Positions 26,278-38,599 of a stretch of 64,000 nt of DNA are shown here, one piece after another. Location: assembly GCF_036241575.1 (NCBI RefSeq), contig NZ_CP108455.1:6369001-6433000 (forward strand), in the 5' to 3' direction. Under the pieces are notes generated by a model. It saw only the letters and a program-made list of their open reading frames with translations. It did no database searches and was not told where the DNA came from. This stretch comes from Streptomyces sp. NBC_01267 (GTDB taxonomy: Bacteria; Actinomycetota; Actinomycetes; Streptomycetales; Streptomycetaceae). The position numbers and the translations under genes were made by a program. Within the stretch, counting starts at the first letter, position 1. Each line of letters begins with the position of its first letter.

Positions 26278-27077
26278 GACGCTTCATCGGGGTCGGCCAT
26301 TGGAGTGACGCCGCGCGAACAGATCACCGTGAACACCGTGCAGGAGGCGAGGAAAGGCCCCTGGCTCAGCGACTCGAACCAGCGCGTGCCGCGTTCCTCG
26401 TCGATGTGGCCGGCGTCGATGGCCTTCCGGGTGTTGCGGCCGAGCCCCAGGGCGTAGTCGGCGACTTCCGGGTCCCGCAGGACCGGGGTGTTGGCCAGCA
26501 CGGTCAGCACCGTGAACCCGGCTTCCTCGGCGAGGCGGGCGAGACGGCGCCCGATCGTGGCGTTGCGGACGGCGACCGTGGTGGTGAAGCGGGTGAAGGC
26601 CCGACCGGTTTCGAGGTCGTCCGCGTCGACGACCAGGGTGTCCCAGTCGGGCTCGGCGAGCCCCACGAGCCCGCCCGGACGGACCGCGCGGTGCAACGCG
26701 CCGAGCGCGGCGGCCGGATCGTCGACATGCATCAGTACGCGGTCGATCCTGGCCCGGTCCACGCTCCCCGGCTCCACCGGCAGCGCATGTGCGTCACCCT
26801 CCCGGATCTCGACGGGCGCCGGCCCGCTCGCCCGGCGCCGCGCTTCGGCCACCATGGCCGGGTCGCGGTCGACCCCGATCACCCTGCCGCCCGCACCGAC
26901 CAGCCGGGAGAAGTCGCCGAGGTCGGCGCCGGGCCCGCATCCGACATCCAGCGCGGTCTGGCCGGCCCGGACATCGAGGAGGGCGAGCAGCTGCTCCTTG
27001 TACGTACGCCCCGTTCCGGCCATGCGCAGCATGTACGCCGCCTGGTCGGGCCGGGGTGCGCCTAAGTCCCTGTTCAT
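26265..27077 (-). CDS. Class I SAM-dependent methyltransferase
   Basis: A 270-residue UbiE/Methyltransf_11-type enzyme. Motif I is ALDVGCGPGADLGDFS, motif II is VIGVDRDPAMVAEA, then GDAHALPVEPGSVDRARIDRVLMHVDD and LHRAVRPGGLVGLAEPDWDTLV. Substrate unknown. The in-frame ATG at 27077 is preferred to the TTG at 27089. It stops 14 bp before the HTH-MurA start, and the spaced palindrome lies inside its last codons. Confidence 0.88.
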   Translation of the reverse strand: MNRDLGAPRPDQAAYMLRMAGTGRTYKEQLLALLDVRAGQTALDVGCGPGADLGDFSRLVGAGGRVIGVDRDPAMVAEARRRASGPAPVEIREGDAHALPVEPGSVDRARIDRVLMHVDDPAAALGALHRAVRPGGLVGLAEPDWDTLVVDADDLETGRAFTRFTTTVAVRNATIGRRLARLAEEAGFTVLTVLANTPVLRDPEVADYALGLGRNTRKAIDAGHIDEERGTRWFESLSQGPFLASCTVFTVICSRGVTPMADPDEASSHI

Positions 27078-27221
27078 GCGACCAGTCAATCAGGCCGACG
27101 ACCCCGCGCGGAGACGGCCGGGATGCGGTCTCAAGCCCCGGTCCCGGGAGGAACATTGGCCGATCGAAGCCGGCCGTTCGCATCGTCGGGGCTCCGCTGC
27201 CGGGCGGGTGGGCCGCCGTGG

Positions 27222-27725
27222 TCAGGCGGCCGGGCCGGCGCGGCGGATGTCCCGGGCGGCCAGGGCGATCAAGACGGCGGGAATGAGGACGTCGTTGGCC
27301 AGGATGCCACCCGTGTTTCCGGCGGCGTGGTCGCCGTTGGCGAACCATTGGTAGACGTGGCCGATCGTGGCTCCCCACAGGAACGCGGCGGCGGCCAACC
27401 CGCTCGTGAGTCGCTCGCGGGGCGATGCGGACGCGCCGCGGAAGCCCAGCACGGCGAGGCCGAGGTTGGCGAAGGCGATCTCGAACTGGAACGGCGAGGT
27501 GGCGAAGCCGATGGTGTCGGCCATGCCCTTCGGGATCGCCAGGAACGAGATCGTGATCCACAGGCTTCCGACGCCAAGGGCGCCGACCGACCACCAGCGC
27601 TGCCAGATCTCCGCCGCCGACCGGCCCGGACCGCGGCGACGGCAGCTCAGCAGCGCTCCGAGGGCGGGTACCAGCATGAAGAGAAGCGGAAACGTGGTCT
27701 GAACGGCGTACGGGAGGTTGTCCAT
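27222..27725 (-). CDS. Four-helix membrane protein (possibly DUF6790 family)
   Basis: A 167-residue hydrophobic protein with about four to five predicted helices (YAVQTTFPLLFMLVPALGAL, ALGVGSLWITISFLAI, FEIAFANLGLAVLGF, LAAAAFLWGATIGHVYQWF, DVLIPAVLIALAA). It resembles the small DUF6790 membrane proteins, a family without assigned function. The ATG at 27725 is chosen because the longer frame crosses the divergent operator. It is divergent from a MarR regulator, which probably controls it. Confidence 0.75.
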   Translation of the reverse strand: MDNLPYAVQTTFPLLFMLVPALGALLSCRRRGPGRSAAEIWQRWWSVGALGVGSLWITISFLAIPKGMADTIGFATSPFQFEIAFANLGLAVLGFRGASASPRERLTSGLAAAAFLWGATIGHVYQWFANGDHAAGNTGGILANDVLIPAVLIALAARDIRRAGPAA

Positions 27726-27736
27726 GAATCTGAGTG

Positions 27737-27762
27737 TTGCATGGTTAATATTAACCATGCAA
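27737..27762. promoter_or_regulatory. Perfect 26-bp palindrome, MarR-type operator
   Basis: The left arm TTGCATGGTTAAT (27737-27749) and right arm ATTAACCATGCAA (27750-27762) are exact reverse complements with no spacer. It sits midway in the 57-bp divergent gap and contains the AT-rich TTAATATTAA core typical of MarR sites. It is the probable operator of the adjacent regulator. Confidence 0.75.
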
Positions 27763-27782
27763 GTATCAGGTAAGGTGGACGT

Positions 27783-28331
27783 ATGGACGAAGGACTGGCA
27801 GAGCTCCTGTACCGCGTGGTCATGCTGATGGGCGAGGCGGCCCGGCGCCGCTCCGACCCGAACCAGCGCCTCTCCCACAGTCAACTGCGACTACTGGGCA
27901 CCCTTGAGGAGATCCAACCCGCCACCCAGCACCAGCTCGCCGAGGCCCTGACCCTGTCCGACCCGGCCATCAGCCGCTCCCTGCGCCCGCTGGAGGCGCA
28001 GGGGTACGTGACGATCAGCGTCGACCCCGCCCACCGACGCCGACGCCTGGTCACCCTCACCCCGACGGGCCAGGACGCCTTCCTGGTCGAGGGCAAGCCC
28101 CTGGAGGAAGAACTCCGCACCGCCCTCCTGCAGGCCGGCTTCCCCTACGACCGCTACCTCGCGGAGACCCACCGGCTCGCCGCGCTGCTGACACCCGCGC
28201 AGCCACGGCGCGCAGCCACGGCCCGGCAACCGAACGGCGCACCGGAACCGGATCGAGCGGGCCGACGTGAGCAGGGGGAAGTTGAATCCCGGTCACCTGC
28301 TGCTCGGCCAGGGGCGGCAGAACCAGGTTGA
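27783..28331 (+). CDS. MarR family transcriptional regulator
   Basis: A 182-residue winged-helix MarR protein. The DNA-binding region is LRLLGTLEEIQPATQHQLAEALTLSDPAISRSLRPLEAQGYV, the wing SVDPAHRRRRLVTLTPTGQ, and a dimerisation helix follows. The last ~45 residues are low-complexity (Ala, Arg, Glu, Pro) and may be a tail or read-through of a drifted stop. It is divergent from the membrane protein gene, with a perfect palindrome between them. Confidence 0.88.
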   Translation: MDEGLAELLYRVVMLMGEAARRRSDPNQRLSHSQLRLLGTLEEIQPATQHQLAEALTLSDPAISRSLRPLEAQGYVTISVDPAHRRRRLVTLTPTGQDAFLVEGKPLEEELRTALLQAGFPYDRYLAETHRLAALLTPAQPRRAATARQPNGAPEPDRAGRREQGEVESRSPAARPGAAEPG

Positions 28332-28673
28332 TGCTCTCGATGAAGTCAGTCGTCCGCATCTCCGCCGACCCGCGGGGACTGGATGGGATGAGACAGGCGG
28401 TTTCGGATACTCAGGTGAGACGAAACCGCACGCAACGCCCGCCACCTGTCCACACAGAGGGCGCCGCCTGGGCGGTCATGAGCATGCCGCCTGCGTGGTC
28501 GACAGCCGCGCCGAGGCCCTGGACATGGGCCGAACGGGTGCATCTGAGCCGGTCTGCGGGGTGGGCCGCTCTGATCGCGACCTTGCCTCGGCCGCCGGGT
28601 TAAGGTCCGCGTGGAAACGCTCCCCTGAGGCAGTTCCTGCTGCTCCCGCCGGCGTCCTTGGAGGCTCGCAGGT
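28332..28673. other. Intergenic region before the channel gene
   Basis: A 342-bp stretch without a supported gene; open frames here lack codon bias and recognisable sequence. It should hold the promoter of the channel gene, whose GGAGG ribosome site ends 9 nt before the ATG. Confidence 0.5.
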
Positions 28674-29714
28674 ATGCCCCGTTCGTACGGCGGGCCAGCG
28701 AACGGCCGACGTGACTTCCTGGCCGGGCTCCCGTCGGGAGCGGCCGCCCTGCTCGCAGCGGTCGCTGCGGTGCTGAGCACGCTGATCATCGTCACGCCCG
28801 CCGCTGCGGCCGTGCCCAGTTGCAGGGTCGGGGCTTACGTCACCGACCTCTACGCGGTGAATCCGGTCGAGAGCACCGTGAACGCGGACCTGTGGCTGTG
28901 GAGCGTATGCCCACGCAAGGACCTTGCCGCTGTCCAGCGTCTCGAATTCACCAACGCGACGAAGACGACGCTGACCGCGCCTTCCAGTGAGAAGGTGGAC
29001 AACGAGTACTGGACTCAGGTCAAAGTGGCCGGGACCTTCCGGCAGACCCTGAACCTGACGGACTTCCCGTTCGACAAACAGGTCGTCCGGATCCGGGTCG
29101 AGGAAAACAAACTGGACAAGTCACGGTTCGTCTACCGGGCGGATGTGAAGAACTCCACGTACAACCCCGGGATCCATCCCGGCGACTTCAAGATCACGCG
29201 ATTCCGGATCGGTGTCGGTGACGCGTCCTACAGGACGAGCTTCGGCGATCCCCGGCTCAAACAAGGAGGCAGCAGTCACTACTCCCAGCTGGTGATCGAG
29301 TTCCAGCTCACCCGAGTGGACCTCACGAGTTTCGGCAAGCAGATCCTGCCGGTATATGTGGCTCTCCTGGTCGCCCTGATCTCGTTTCTGATCTGGTCGA
29401 AGGACAACGAGGTCGCCATGGTCGCACGGCTCGGGATTCTCGGTACCGCGCTCTTCACGATCATGCTCAACCTGCGGGCGGTCGACGAGGCGCTGGGCAC
29501 CTTCCTGAACGTGACGCTGGTCGAAGAGATCCACTTCATGAGCCTGCTCTACGTACTGGTCGGTGTCGCCAGCACCACCTACGTCATGAAGCTGTTGACC
29601 GATCCCATGGCCGAACCGGCGGCGCGGCGCTTCAACAACCGCACTTTCGTCATCGCGACGGGCTTGTACCTCATCGCCAACATCGTCGTCATCGCCCTCA
29701 CCGTGTCGTTCTGA
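28674..29714 (+). CDS. Pentameric ligand-gated ion channel (Cys-loop superfamily) homologue
   Basis: A 346-residue predicted membrane protein. A signal sequence ends near residue 46 (ALLAAVAAVLSTLIIVTPAAA). The extracellular beta domain spans ~48-215 with VGAYVTDLYAVNPVESTVNA, ADLWLWSVCP, and the diagnostic FPFDKQ (131-136), equivalent to the Pro-loop of Cys-loop receptors. Four helices follow at ~222-241, 248-266, 286-306 and 323-344, the expected M1-M4 layout. Prokaryotic members lack the Cys pair of the loop, as here. M2 is not the classical pore sequence. The ligand is unknown. It appears monocistronic. Confidence 0.82.
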   Translation: MPRSYGGPANGRRDFLAGLPSGAAALLAAVAAVLSTLIIVTPAAAAVPSCRVGAYVTDLYAVNPVESTVNADLWLWSVCPRKDLAAVQRLEFTNATKTTLTAPSSEKVDNEYWTQVKVAGTFRQTLNLTDFPFDKQVVRIRVEENKLDKSRFVYRADVKNSTYNPGIHPGDFKITRFRIGVGDASYRTSFGDPRLKQGGSSHYSQLVIEFQLTRVDLTSFGKQILPVYVALLVALISFLIWSKDNEVAMVARLGILGTALFTIMLNLRAVDEALGTFLNVTLVEEIHFMSLLYVLVGVASTTYVMKLLTDPMAEPAARRFNNRTFVIATGLYLIANIVVIALTVSF

Positions 29715-29887
29715 GTCTCCGGGAGGCGGAGGCGGCTCCGCAAGATCCATCCCGACCGGTGCGGCCACCCAGCACCCCCGGTGCGTCCCCTCGTACGACC
29801 AGGTTCGCCGGCAAGGAAGCCGGAACGGCTGGGTTCGCTGTCGAACGCCTCGATCGGATGGCAGGGGTCAGCGTGGTCCCCGCATGA

Positions 29888-32800
<2,913 letters not shown>

Positions 32801-32818
32801 GGTCCGGCAGCGACAGCG

Positions 32819-32853
32819 AGGGCCGCACCTCCCGTCACGGGAGGTGCGGCCCT
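32819..32853. terminator. Bidirectional terminator acnA / xylA
   Basis: A 16-bp perfect stem (AGGGCCGCACCTCCCG / CGGGAGGTGCGGCCCT) with a 3-nt loop lies between the convergent acnA and xylA stops. Confidence 0.88.
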
Positions 32854-32882
32854 TCGTGGTGCACAGGCACTCCGGTCGAGCG

Positions 32883-34052
32883 TCAGCGGACGCCGAGCAG
32901 ATGCTCCATGGCGAGCTGGTCGAGCGCCTCGAAGGCCATCGAGCGCTGCGCCGCTTCCGCCACGTCGAAGTCCTCGTACGCGGAACGGTCCGCGAGCAGC
33001 CCCTTGACCCCGTCGGCAGCGGTCGGCAGTGCGAGCTCGTCCAGCCGCGAGGCGGCCAGCGCCTCGCGCACCTCCGGATCGGCGCGGAACGCCAGCGCGC
33101 GCTCCCGGAGGATCAGGTAGTTGCGCATGCAGTTCTTCGCGGATTCCCAGACCCCGTCGAAGCCGTCCGTGCGGACCGGCTTGAAGTCGAAGTGACGCGG
33201 CCCCTCGTAGCCCGCGCTCTCCAACAGGTCCACCAGCCAGAACGCCTGGCGCAGATCACCGGCGCCGAAGCGCAGGTCCTGGTCGTACTTGATGCCGGAC
33301 TGGCCGTTCAGGTCGATGTGGAAGAGCTTGCCCGCCCAGATGGCCTGGGCGATGGAGTGCGGGAAGTTCAGTCCGGCCATCTGCTCGTGGCCGACCTCCG
33401 GGTTCACGCCGTACATCTCGGGGCGTTCCAGGCGCTCGATGAAGGCCAGGGCGTGCCCGACGGTGGGGAGCAGGATGTCGCCACGCGGCTCGTTCGGCTT
33501 GGGTTCGATGGCGAAGCGCAGGTCGTAGCCCTGGTCGACGACGTACTCACCGAGCAGGTCGAAGGCTTCCTTCATCCGGTCGAGCGCCACCCGGACGTCC
33601 TTCGCGGCTCCCGACTCCGCGCCCTCACGGCCGCCCCAGGCGACATAGGTCCGGGCACCCAGTTCGGCAGCGAGATCGATGTTGCGGATGACCTTGCGCA
33701 GCGCGAACCGGCGGACGTCGCGGTCGTTCGCGGTGAAGCCGCCGTCCTTGAAGACCGGATGCGTGAACAGGTTCGTGGTGGCCATCGGGACCTTGAGACC
33801 GGTGCGGTCCAGGGCCTCCTTGAAGCGGGTGACGAGCGCCGCCCGCTCGGACTCCGGGGCGCCGAACGGGATCAGGTCGTCGTCGTGGAAGGTCACGCCG
33901 TGGGCGCCCAGTTCCGCGAGGCGCTCCACGGACTCCACGGGATCGAGTGCGGGGCGGGTGGCGTCGCCGAAGGGGTCGTTGCCCTTCCAGCCGACGGTCC
34001 AGAGTCCGAAGGTGAACCTGTCCGCAGGGGTGGGGGTGAAACGGTCCGACAT
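32883..34052 (-). CDS. xylA: Xylose isomerase
   Basis: A 389-residue class I (actinobacterial-length) xylose/glucose isomerase: [17 protein letters not shown], catalytic His in [13 protein letters not shown], metal-site runs [24 protein letters not shown] and [16 protein letters not shown], plus [16 protein letters not shown]. It converts xylose to xylulose. The ATG at 34052 has GAGG 7 nt upstream; the longer frame to 34124 is not family-like. xylB is not adjacent. The xylose importer xylFGH and a ROK regulator lie about 8-12 kb away in the same window. Confidence 0.97.
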   Translation of the reverse strand: MSDRFTPTPADRFTFGLWTVGWKGNDPFGDATRPALDPVESVERLAELGAHGVTFHDDDLIPFGAPESERAALVTRFKEALDRTGLKVPMATTNLFTHPVFKDGGFTANDRDVRRFALRKVIRNIDLAAELGARTYVAWGGREGAESGAAKDVRVALDRMKEAFDLLGEYVVDQGYDLRFAIEPKPNEPRGDILLPTVGHALAFIERLERPEMYGVNPEVGHEQMAGLNFPHSIAQAIWAGKLFHIDLNGQSGIKYDQDLRFGAGDLRQAFWLVDLLESAGYEGPRHFDFKPVRTDGFDGVWESAKNCMRNYLILRERALAFRADPEVREALAASRLDELALPTAADGVKGLLADRSAYEDFDVAEAAQRSMAFEALDQLAMEHLLGVR

Positions 34053-34190
34053 GGTCTGCCTCTGGTCGACACCGGCTCGGCCGACGGCGTCACCGGTCGG
34101 CCGACTTGATTTGTTTTCTGACACTACTAATACGGCATCGGCGCGATTGTTTCCAGAGGCGTGTCCAGCCGCGGGTCCCGCGGCCCCGGA

Positions 34191-34258
34191 ACGGCCGCGG
34201 GGGGCGGATACGGGACGGCCGCCGGGCGGATACGGAACGGCCGCGGGGGCGGATACGG
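34191..34258. repeat. Three ~22-bp direct repeats between xylA and the GH92 gene
   Basis: GGCGGATACGG occurs exactly at 34203, 34225 and 34248, each preceded by an ACGGCCGC-type stretch, so the unit is 22-23 bp. The last copy forms part of a hairpin. The array may be an operator array or a slippage product. Confidence 0.6.
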
Positions 34259-34279
34259 AAATCCCGTACCCGCCCCCGC
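34243..34279 (-). terminator. Hairpin after the GH92 gene
   Basis: A stem of GCGGGGGCGG / CCGCCCCCGC plus inner TACGG / CCGTA lies 21 bp beyond the GH92 stop on the minus strand. Confidence 0.65.
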
Positions 34280-34299
34280 AGTGGAGACCGACCGTCGTG

Positions 34300-37200
34300 T
34301 CAGGACAGCAGCTCCACCTCCGCGAGGGTGGCCGTGTCCGCGCTCACCAGGCGGTACTTCTTGTACCTGCCCGGGTGGGCCACGCTGAAGACCCGGGTCT
34401 GCTTGTCCCAGGCGAAGGACTCGCCCGACCGCTCGTCCAGCTGGGTCCACTTCGTGCCGTCGTCGGAGCCCTGGAGCACCCACGCCTTCGGCGCCTTCGC
34501 CCTGTCCGACGAGGTGAGGGTGTACTGGACCGGCCGGGTCGCCGACTTCACGGGCAGGTCGACCGACGTGAACGAGGCGTCCGTGGCCGAGGTGTTGTCG
34601 AAGAGCGCCCCCGGACCACTGATCACGTCCTCACGCGGCGAAGGCACCTTGTCGTCCTTGGCGATGGAGACCGGGGCGTCGTTCTTGCCGGTGCCCCAGC
34701 GCGACGGCTGCGAGCCCATCGCGAAGTCCAGGGTCCCGCCCTGCTCCAGGACGTCACTCGGCAGCGCGGTCGAGTTCCAGGACTTGCCGTTCACCTTCAG
34801 GCCCTGCACGTAGATGTTCTTCGAGCTGTTCTTCGGCGCCTTCACCACCAGGTCCCGGCCGTTGTCCAGGTGCACGGTGGCCTTGGTGAACTGCGGTGAT
34901 CCGACAGCGAATTCACCGCTGCCCATCACCAGCGGGTAGAAGCCCAGCGAGGAGAAGATGTACCAGGCCGACTGCTCGCCGTTGTCCTCGTCGCCGAGGT
35001 AGCCCTGGCCGATGTCACTGCCGACGTAGAGGCGGCTGAGCACCTCGCGGACCTTCTCCTGCGTCTTCCAGGGCTGACCGGCCGCGTCGTACATGTAGGT
35101 GACGTGGTGGGCCACCTGGTTGCTGTGGCCGTACTGTCCCATCCGGACGTCACGGGCCTCGGTCATCTCATGGATGACACCGCCGTACGAACCGGTGGTG
35201 TCGGGACCCGCGGTCTCGGGCGTCGAGAAGTAGGTGTCCAGCTTCTTCGCCAGGCCCGCCTGGCCGCCGTACAGATTGGCCAGACCGCGCGAGTCCTGCG
35301 GGGCGGTGAAGGCGTAGCCCCAGCCGTCGGTCTCGGTGTAGTCGTAGCCCCAGACCCGCGGGTCGTACTTGTCGGCCGGCAGCCGCCAGTTGCCCTGCGC
35401 GTCCTTGCCCTGGAAGAAGTCGACCTCCGGGTCGAAGAGCTTCACGTAGTTCTGCGCCCGGTTGAGGAAGTACTCGGACTCCTCCTTGTAGTGGGCCTCG
35501 TGCGTCTTCTTGTAGAGCGCCTGGCCCATCTGCGCGATGCCGTAGTCGTTGACGTATCCCTCCATCGACCAGGACATGCCCTCGTTGGTGTTCGTGTCCG
35601 CGTAGCCGACGAACGGCGCGGTGGCCATTCCCTTGCGTCCAACTCCTGAACTCGGAGGTACGACGGTGGCGTTCTTCAGCGCTGCTTCGTACGCCGCCTT
35701 CGCGTCGAACTTCACGCCCTTCACATAGGCGTCCGCGAACGCCACGTCCGAGCTGGTGCCGGTCATCAGGTCGGAGTAGCCCGGGGAGGACCAACGGGAG
35801 ATCCAGCCGCCGTCCTTGTACTGCTGGACGAAGCCGTCGACCATCTCACCCGCCTTCTTCGGGGTGAGGAAGGAGTACGCGGGCCAGGTCGTCCGGTAGG
35901 TGTCCCAGAAGCCGTTGTTGACGTACACCGAACCGTCCACGACCTTCGCGCCCGTGTGGGTCGGGGTGTTCTCACCGGCCTTGGGCGAGAACGGACTCGC
36001 GTACTCGATCTTCGAACCGACCTTCTCGGAACCGGAGTTCGGGTAGAGGTACAGCCGGTACATGGAGGAGTAGAGCGAGGTCAGCTGGTCGTGACTGGCG
36101 CCCTGCACCTCGATCTTGCCGAGGATCTTGTCCCACTGCGCCTGGGCCTTCGCCTCGGTCTTCGCGAAGGTGGCCGAGGCGGGCAGCTCCTGGGACAGGT
36201 TGTCCTTCGCCTGGTCCACGCTGATCAGGGAGGTCGCCAGGCGCAGGGTGACCGTGCGGTTCTTGCCCGGCTTGAAGCGCATGTAGCCGGTGACGTCGTC
36301 GCCGCCCCCGCCGGTGAGCCGCGAGCTCGCGGTGACCGGGGTGTCGAAGGAGCCGTACACGAACATCCGGGTCGCTCCGGTGGAGCCGCCGCTCTTGACG
36401 TCCGAGTACCCGCTGAAGGTCCCGGTCTTCGGGTCGAGGGTCAGACCGCCCGCGTTGGAGACGTTGTCGAAGATCATGCTCGCGTTGTCACCGGGGTAGG
36501 TGAACCGCATCATCGCCGCATGGTCGGTCGGCGTCAGCTCCGCCTTGAGGCCGTTCTCGAAGGTGACCCCGTAGTAGTGGGGCTTGGCGACCTCGTTCTC
36601 GTGCTGGAAGGGGAGCGCCCGCTTGCCGCGGTCGGCGTCCGGGGTTCCGGCGGCCACCGACGGCATCAGCTGGAAGGTCTGCCGGTCGCCCATCCAGGGG
36701 CTCGGCTCGTGGCTGGCGCCGAAGGCCTGGAGCGTGGGGAGGTTGTCGGCGTTGTTGGTGCTCGCATAGTTGTAGAGCCAGCTCGTGGAGCCCGCGTCGG
36801 TGACCGGCGTCCAGAAGTTGAAGCCATTGGGGACGGCGGTCGCCGGGAAGTTGTTGCCGCGGGAGTAGCCGCCGCTCGAATTGGTGCCACGGGTGGTGAG
36901 GGCGTAGTCCGAGAGGTGCGCGGACGGCTTCTCGGTCTTCTTGGGCGCGATCGAGAGGTCGTCGATCCAGCCGCGGAACGTCGCCGGGCCCTTGGGGGAG
37001 TCGTACGCCACCAGGATCCGGTCGACGGTCTTGCCGGCCGCGACCGTCCCGATGTCCGAGGAGACCGTGTTCCACTGGTTGACGTAGAGCCGCTTGGCGG
37101 CGCCCTGGCCCTGCGGCGTCAGCAGCCCGCCGTTGGAGTCGGTGGCCTTCAGGTCGCTCAGGTACGTGCCGTCCGTGAAGGCCAGATCGACCGCCACATC

Positions 37201-38124
37201 GGTGGACGGGTAGTTCAGGTCGGTCTTCCCCATCTCCGGGAACACCTTGTACGCCAGCTCGGTGTTCCGGTCGATCCGGGTGTTGACGTCGAAGACCTTG
37301 TTGTACGAGTAGGCGTGGCCCTCGCCCTTCTGGGTGCCGGAGTAGCGCAGCGAATGGGTCCCGGTGAACCCGGCCCCGGCCTTGGCTGTCGGCGAGGTCA
37401 GCGGCCCGCTGTCCACCCTGGTGACCATGTCGGTGGGCGGCGGGGTGCTGGTGTCCCCGTTCGAGAATTGAACATCGGCGAGCTGAGTGGCGTCCGAAGC
37501 GCCGTTGTTGGCCGAGATCTCGAACCGGTAGTGCGCATAGGCGGTGTCCGCACCGCCGACGTCGTACGACTTCGTCTGGAAGCGCTGGTCGAAGGCCTGG
37601 CCCTGCCGGCTGTCCAGGGTCTTCCAGTCCTTGCCGTCGGTGGAGCCCTGCAGGGTCCAGTCCTTCGGGTCACGCTCGGAGTGGTCGTTGGCGGACGTCA
37701 GCGCGTAGGTCGTGACCTTCACCGCTTCGTCCAGATCGAACTCCACCCACCCGGTCGGGTGGAACGCCAGCCACTTGGTGTTCGGATCCAGGTCGACGAG
37801 GCTGCCCTTGCCCTCGCCGCTGGCCGCGTTCTCGTCACTGGCCCGCAGCCCGATGACATGATCCATGACATTGCCCGGTATACCGGCATTGGTGGTGCCA
37901 TCGATACCGGAGGAGCGTTTATGGCCGTCAGGACCTGTTTCTACGGTATTCCGCCAGTCCGGCTGTGGCTGGCCCGCTTCGAACGAGGAGTGGAACTCCT
38001 TGTCCGACGCGTGACGTTGGGCGGGTTGCGCCACGGCAGCGCCCTGCCCCGTCACGACGAGCGCGAATGCCGCCGCCACCAGGGCGGCCGTAGATCTTGC
38101 CCGGTGCCGAGCTCTGGTCTGCAT
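34300..38124 (-). CDS. Secreted GH92 family glycosidase (alpha-mannosidase) with F5/8 type C domains
   Basis: A 1274-residue exported enzyme. A Sec-type signal peptide covers about residues 1-33. An F5/8C (discoidin) carbohydrate-binding domain follows ([35 protein letters not shown]), then a beta-rich linker. The GH92 core spans about 400-1110 with [32 protein letters not shown] and [19 protein letters not shown] second F5/8C-like domain ends the protein ([17 protein letters not shown]). GH92 enzymes are Ca-dependent exo-alpha-mannosidases acting on mannans or N-glycans. A LacI-type palindrome overlaps its promoter. It is probably monocistronic. Confidence 0.93.
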   Translation of the reverse strand: MQTRARHRARSTAALVAAAFALVVTGQGAAVAQPAQRHASDKEFHSSFEAGQPQPDWRNTVETGPDGHKRSSGIDGTTNAGIPGNVMDHVIGLRASDENAASGEGKGSLVDLDPNTKWLAFHPTGWVEFDLDEAVKVTTYALTSANDHSERDPKDWTLQGSTDGKDWKTLDSRQGQAFDQRFQTKSYDVGGADTAYAHYRFEISANNGASDATQLADVQFSNGDTSTPPPTDMVTRVDSGPLTSPTAKAGAGFTGTHSLRYSGTQKGEGHAYSYNKVFDVNTRIDRNTELAYKVFPEMGKTDLNYPSTDVAVDLAFTDGTYLSDLKATDSNGGLLTPQGQGAAKRLYVNQWNTVSSDIGTVAAGKTVDRILVAYDSPKGPATFRGWIDDLSIAPKKTEKPSAHLSDYALTTRGTNSSGGYSRGNNFPATAVPNGFNFWTPVTDAGSTSWLYNYASTNNADNLPTLQAFGASHEPSPWMGDRQTFQLMPSVAAGTPDADRGKRALPFQHENEVAKPHYYGVTFENGLKAELTPTDHAAMMRFTYPGDNASMIFDNVSNAGGLTLDPKTGTFSGYSDVKSGGSTGATRMFVYGSFDTPVTASSRLTGGGGDDVTGYMRFKPGKNRTVTLRLATSLISVDQAKDNLSQELPASATFAKTEAKAQAQWDKILGKIEVQGASHDQLTSLYSSMYRLYLYPNSGSEKVGSKIEYASPFSPKAGENTPTHTGAKVVDGSVYVNNGFWDTYRTTWPAYSFLTPKKAGEMVDGFVQQYKDGGWISRWSSPGYSDLMTGTSSDVAFADAYVKGVKFDAKAAYEAALKNATVVPPSSGVGRKGMATAPFVGYADTNTNEGMSWSMEGYVNDYGIAQMGQALYKKTHEAHYKEESEYFLNRAQNYVKLFDPEVDFFQGKDAQGNWRLPADKYDPRVWGYDYTETDGWGYAFTAPQDSRGLANLYGGQAGLAKKLDTYFSTPETAGPDTTGSYGGVIHEMTEARDVRMGQYGHSNQVAHHVTYMYDAAGQPWKTQEKVREVLSRLYVGSDIGQGYLGDEDNGEQSAWYIFSSLGFYPLVMGSGEFAVGSPQFTKATVHLDNGRDLVVKAPKNSSKNIYVQGLKVNGKSWNSTALPSDVLEQGGTLDFAMGSQPSRWGTGKNDAPVSIAKDDKVPSPREDVISGPGALFDNTSATDASFTSVDLPVKSATRPVQYTLTSSDRAKAPKAWVLQGSDDGTKWTQLDERSGESFAWDKQTRVFSVAHPGRYKKYRLVSADTATLAEVELLS

Positions 38125-38153
38125 GAGGGTTTTCCTCTCACCTATGCGCTTTG

Positions 38154-38165
38154 GACAACGTTGTC
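38154..38165. promoter_or_regulatory. LacI-family-type operator upstream of the GH92 gene
   Basis: GACAACGTTGTC is a perfect 12-bp palindrome with the central CG typical of LacI/GalR-family operators. It lies 29 bp before the GH92 start. No LacI-type gene is in the window. Confidence 0.6.
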
Positions 38166-38363
38166 ACTCTGATGCGCAAGGTCCAGTAGGAAGGCAAGTG
38201 GGCTGTGCCGTCAAGTGTGTTGACCGCGCGTACCGGACGGAATTGGACGCGCTCTCAAGGGGAAGTCCCGGCTGGTGGGCGGAGTGCACCAGATGTCTGT
38301 GAGGTCTCAACTCGGGAAAGACTGACGTTCAAACCTGCATTCGATCTTGCCCAGTTGAAGGTC

Positions 38364-38379
38364 AGTGGACTATACCTGT
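38364..38379. promoter_or_regulatory. DasR-like (dre) site upstream of ngcE
   Basis: AGTGGACTATACCTGT matches 12 of 16 positions of the dre consensus AGTGGTCTAGACCACT, with the TGG-N6-CC-type spacing kept. It lies 220 bp before an importer gene of the GlcNAc/chitobiose type. GntR-family DasR control of GlcNAc uptake is established in Streptomyces; this particular site is inferred. Confidence 0.5.
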
Positions 38380-38599
38380 CGACGTCCGCTTCGCCGTGTC
38401 TTTGGCAGCGGGCCAGGGGGGGTGGGGAACAGGGTGGGGGAGCATCAGGGCATCCTCATCCAAATTCTCAGTGTTCCCTTCCTGCAGCCAGTGCAACCCA
38501 GCTTCAACTGACCGCGGTGGCGGGGCCCTTCGCCTGAGGCGAATTCTCAACGGGCGACCGGTACACCGCCTGAGTCCTGTAGAAGGCGAGGACTTGAGC

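Noticed and set aside
35956..38172. 738-codon plus-strand frame opposite the GH92 gene
   Set aside because: It is an antisense shadow; the minus strand has a signal peptide and GH92 signatures.
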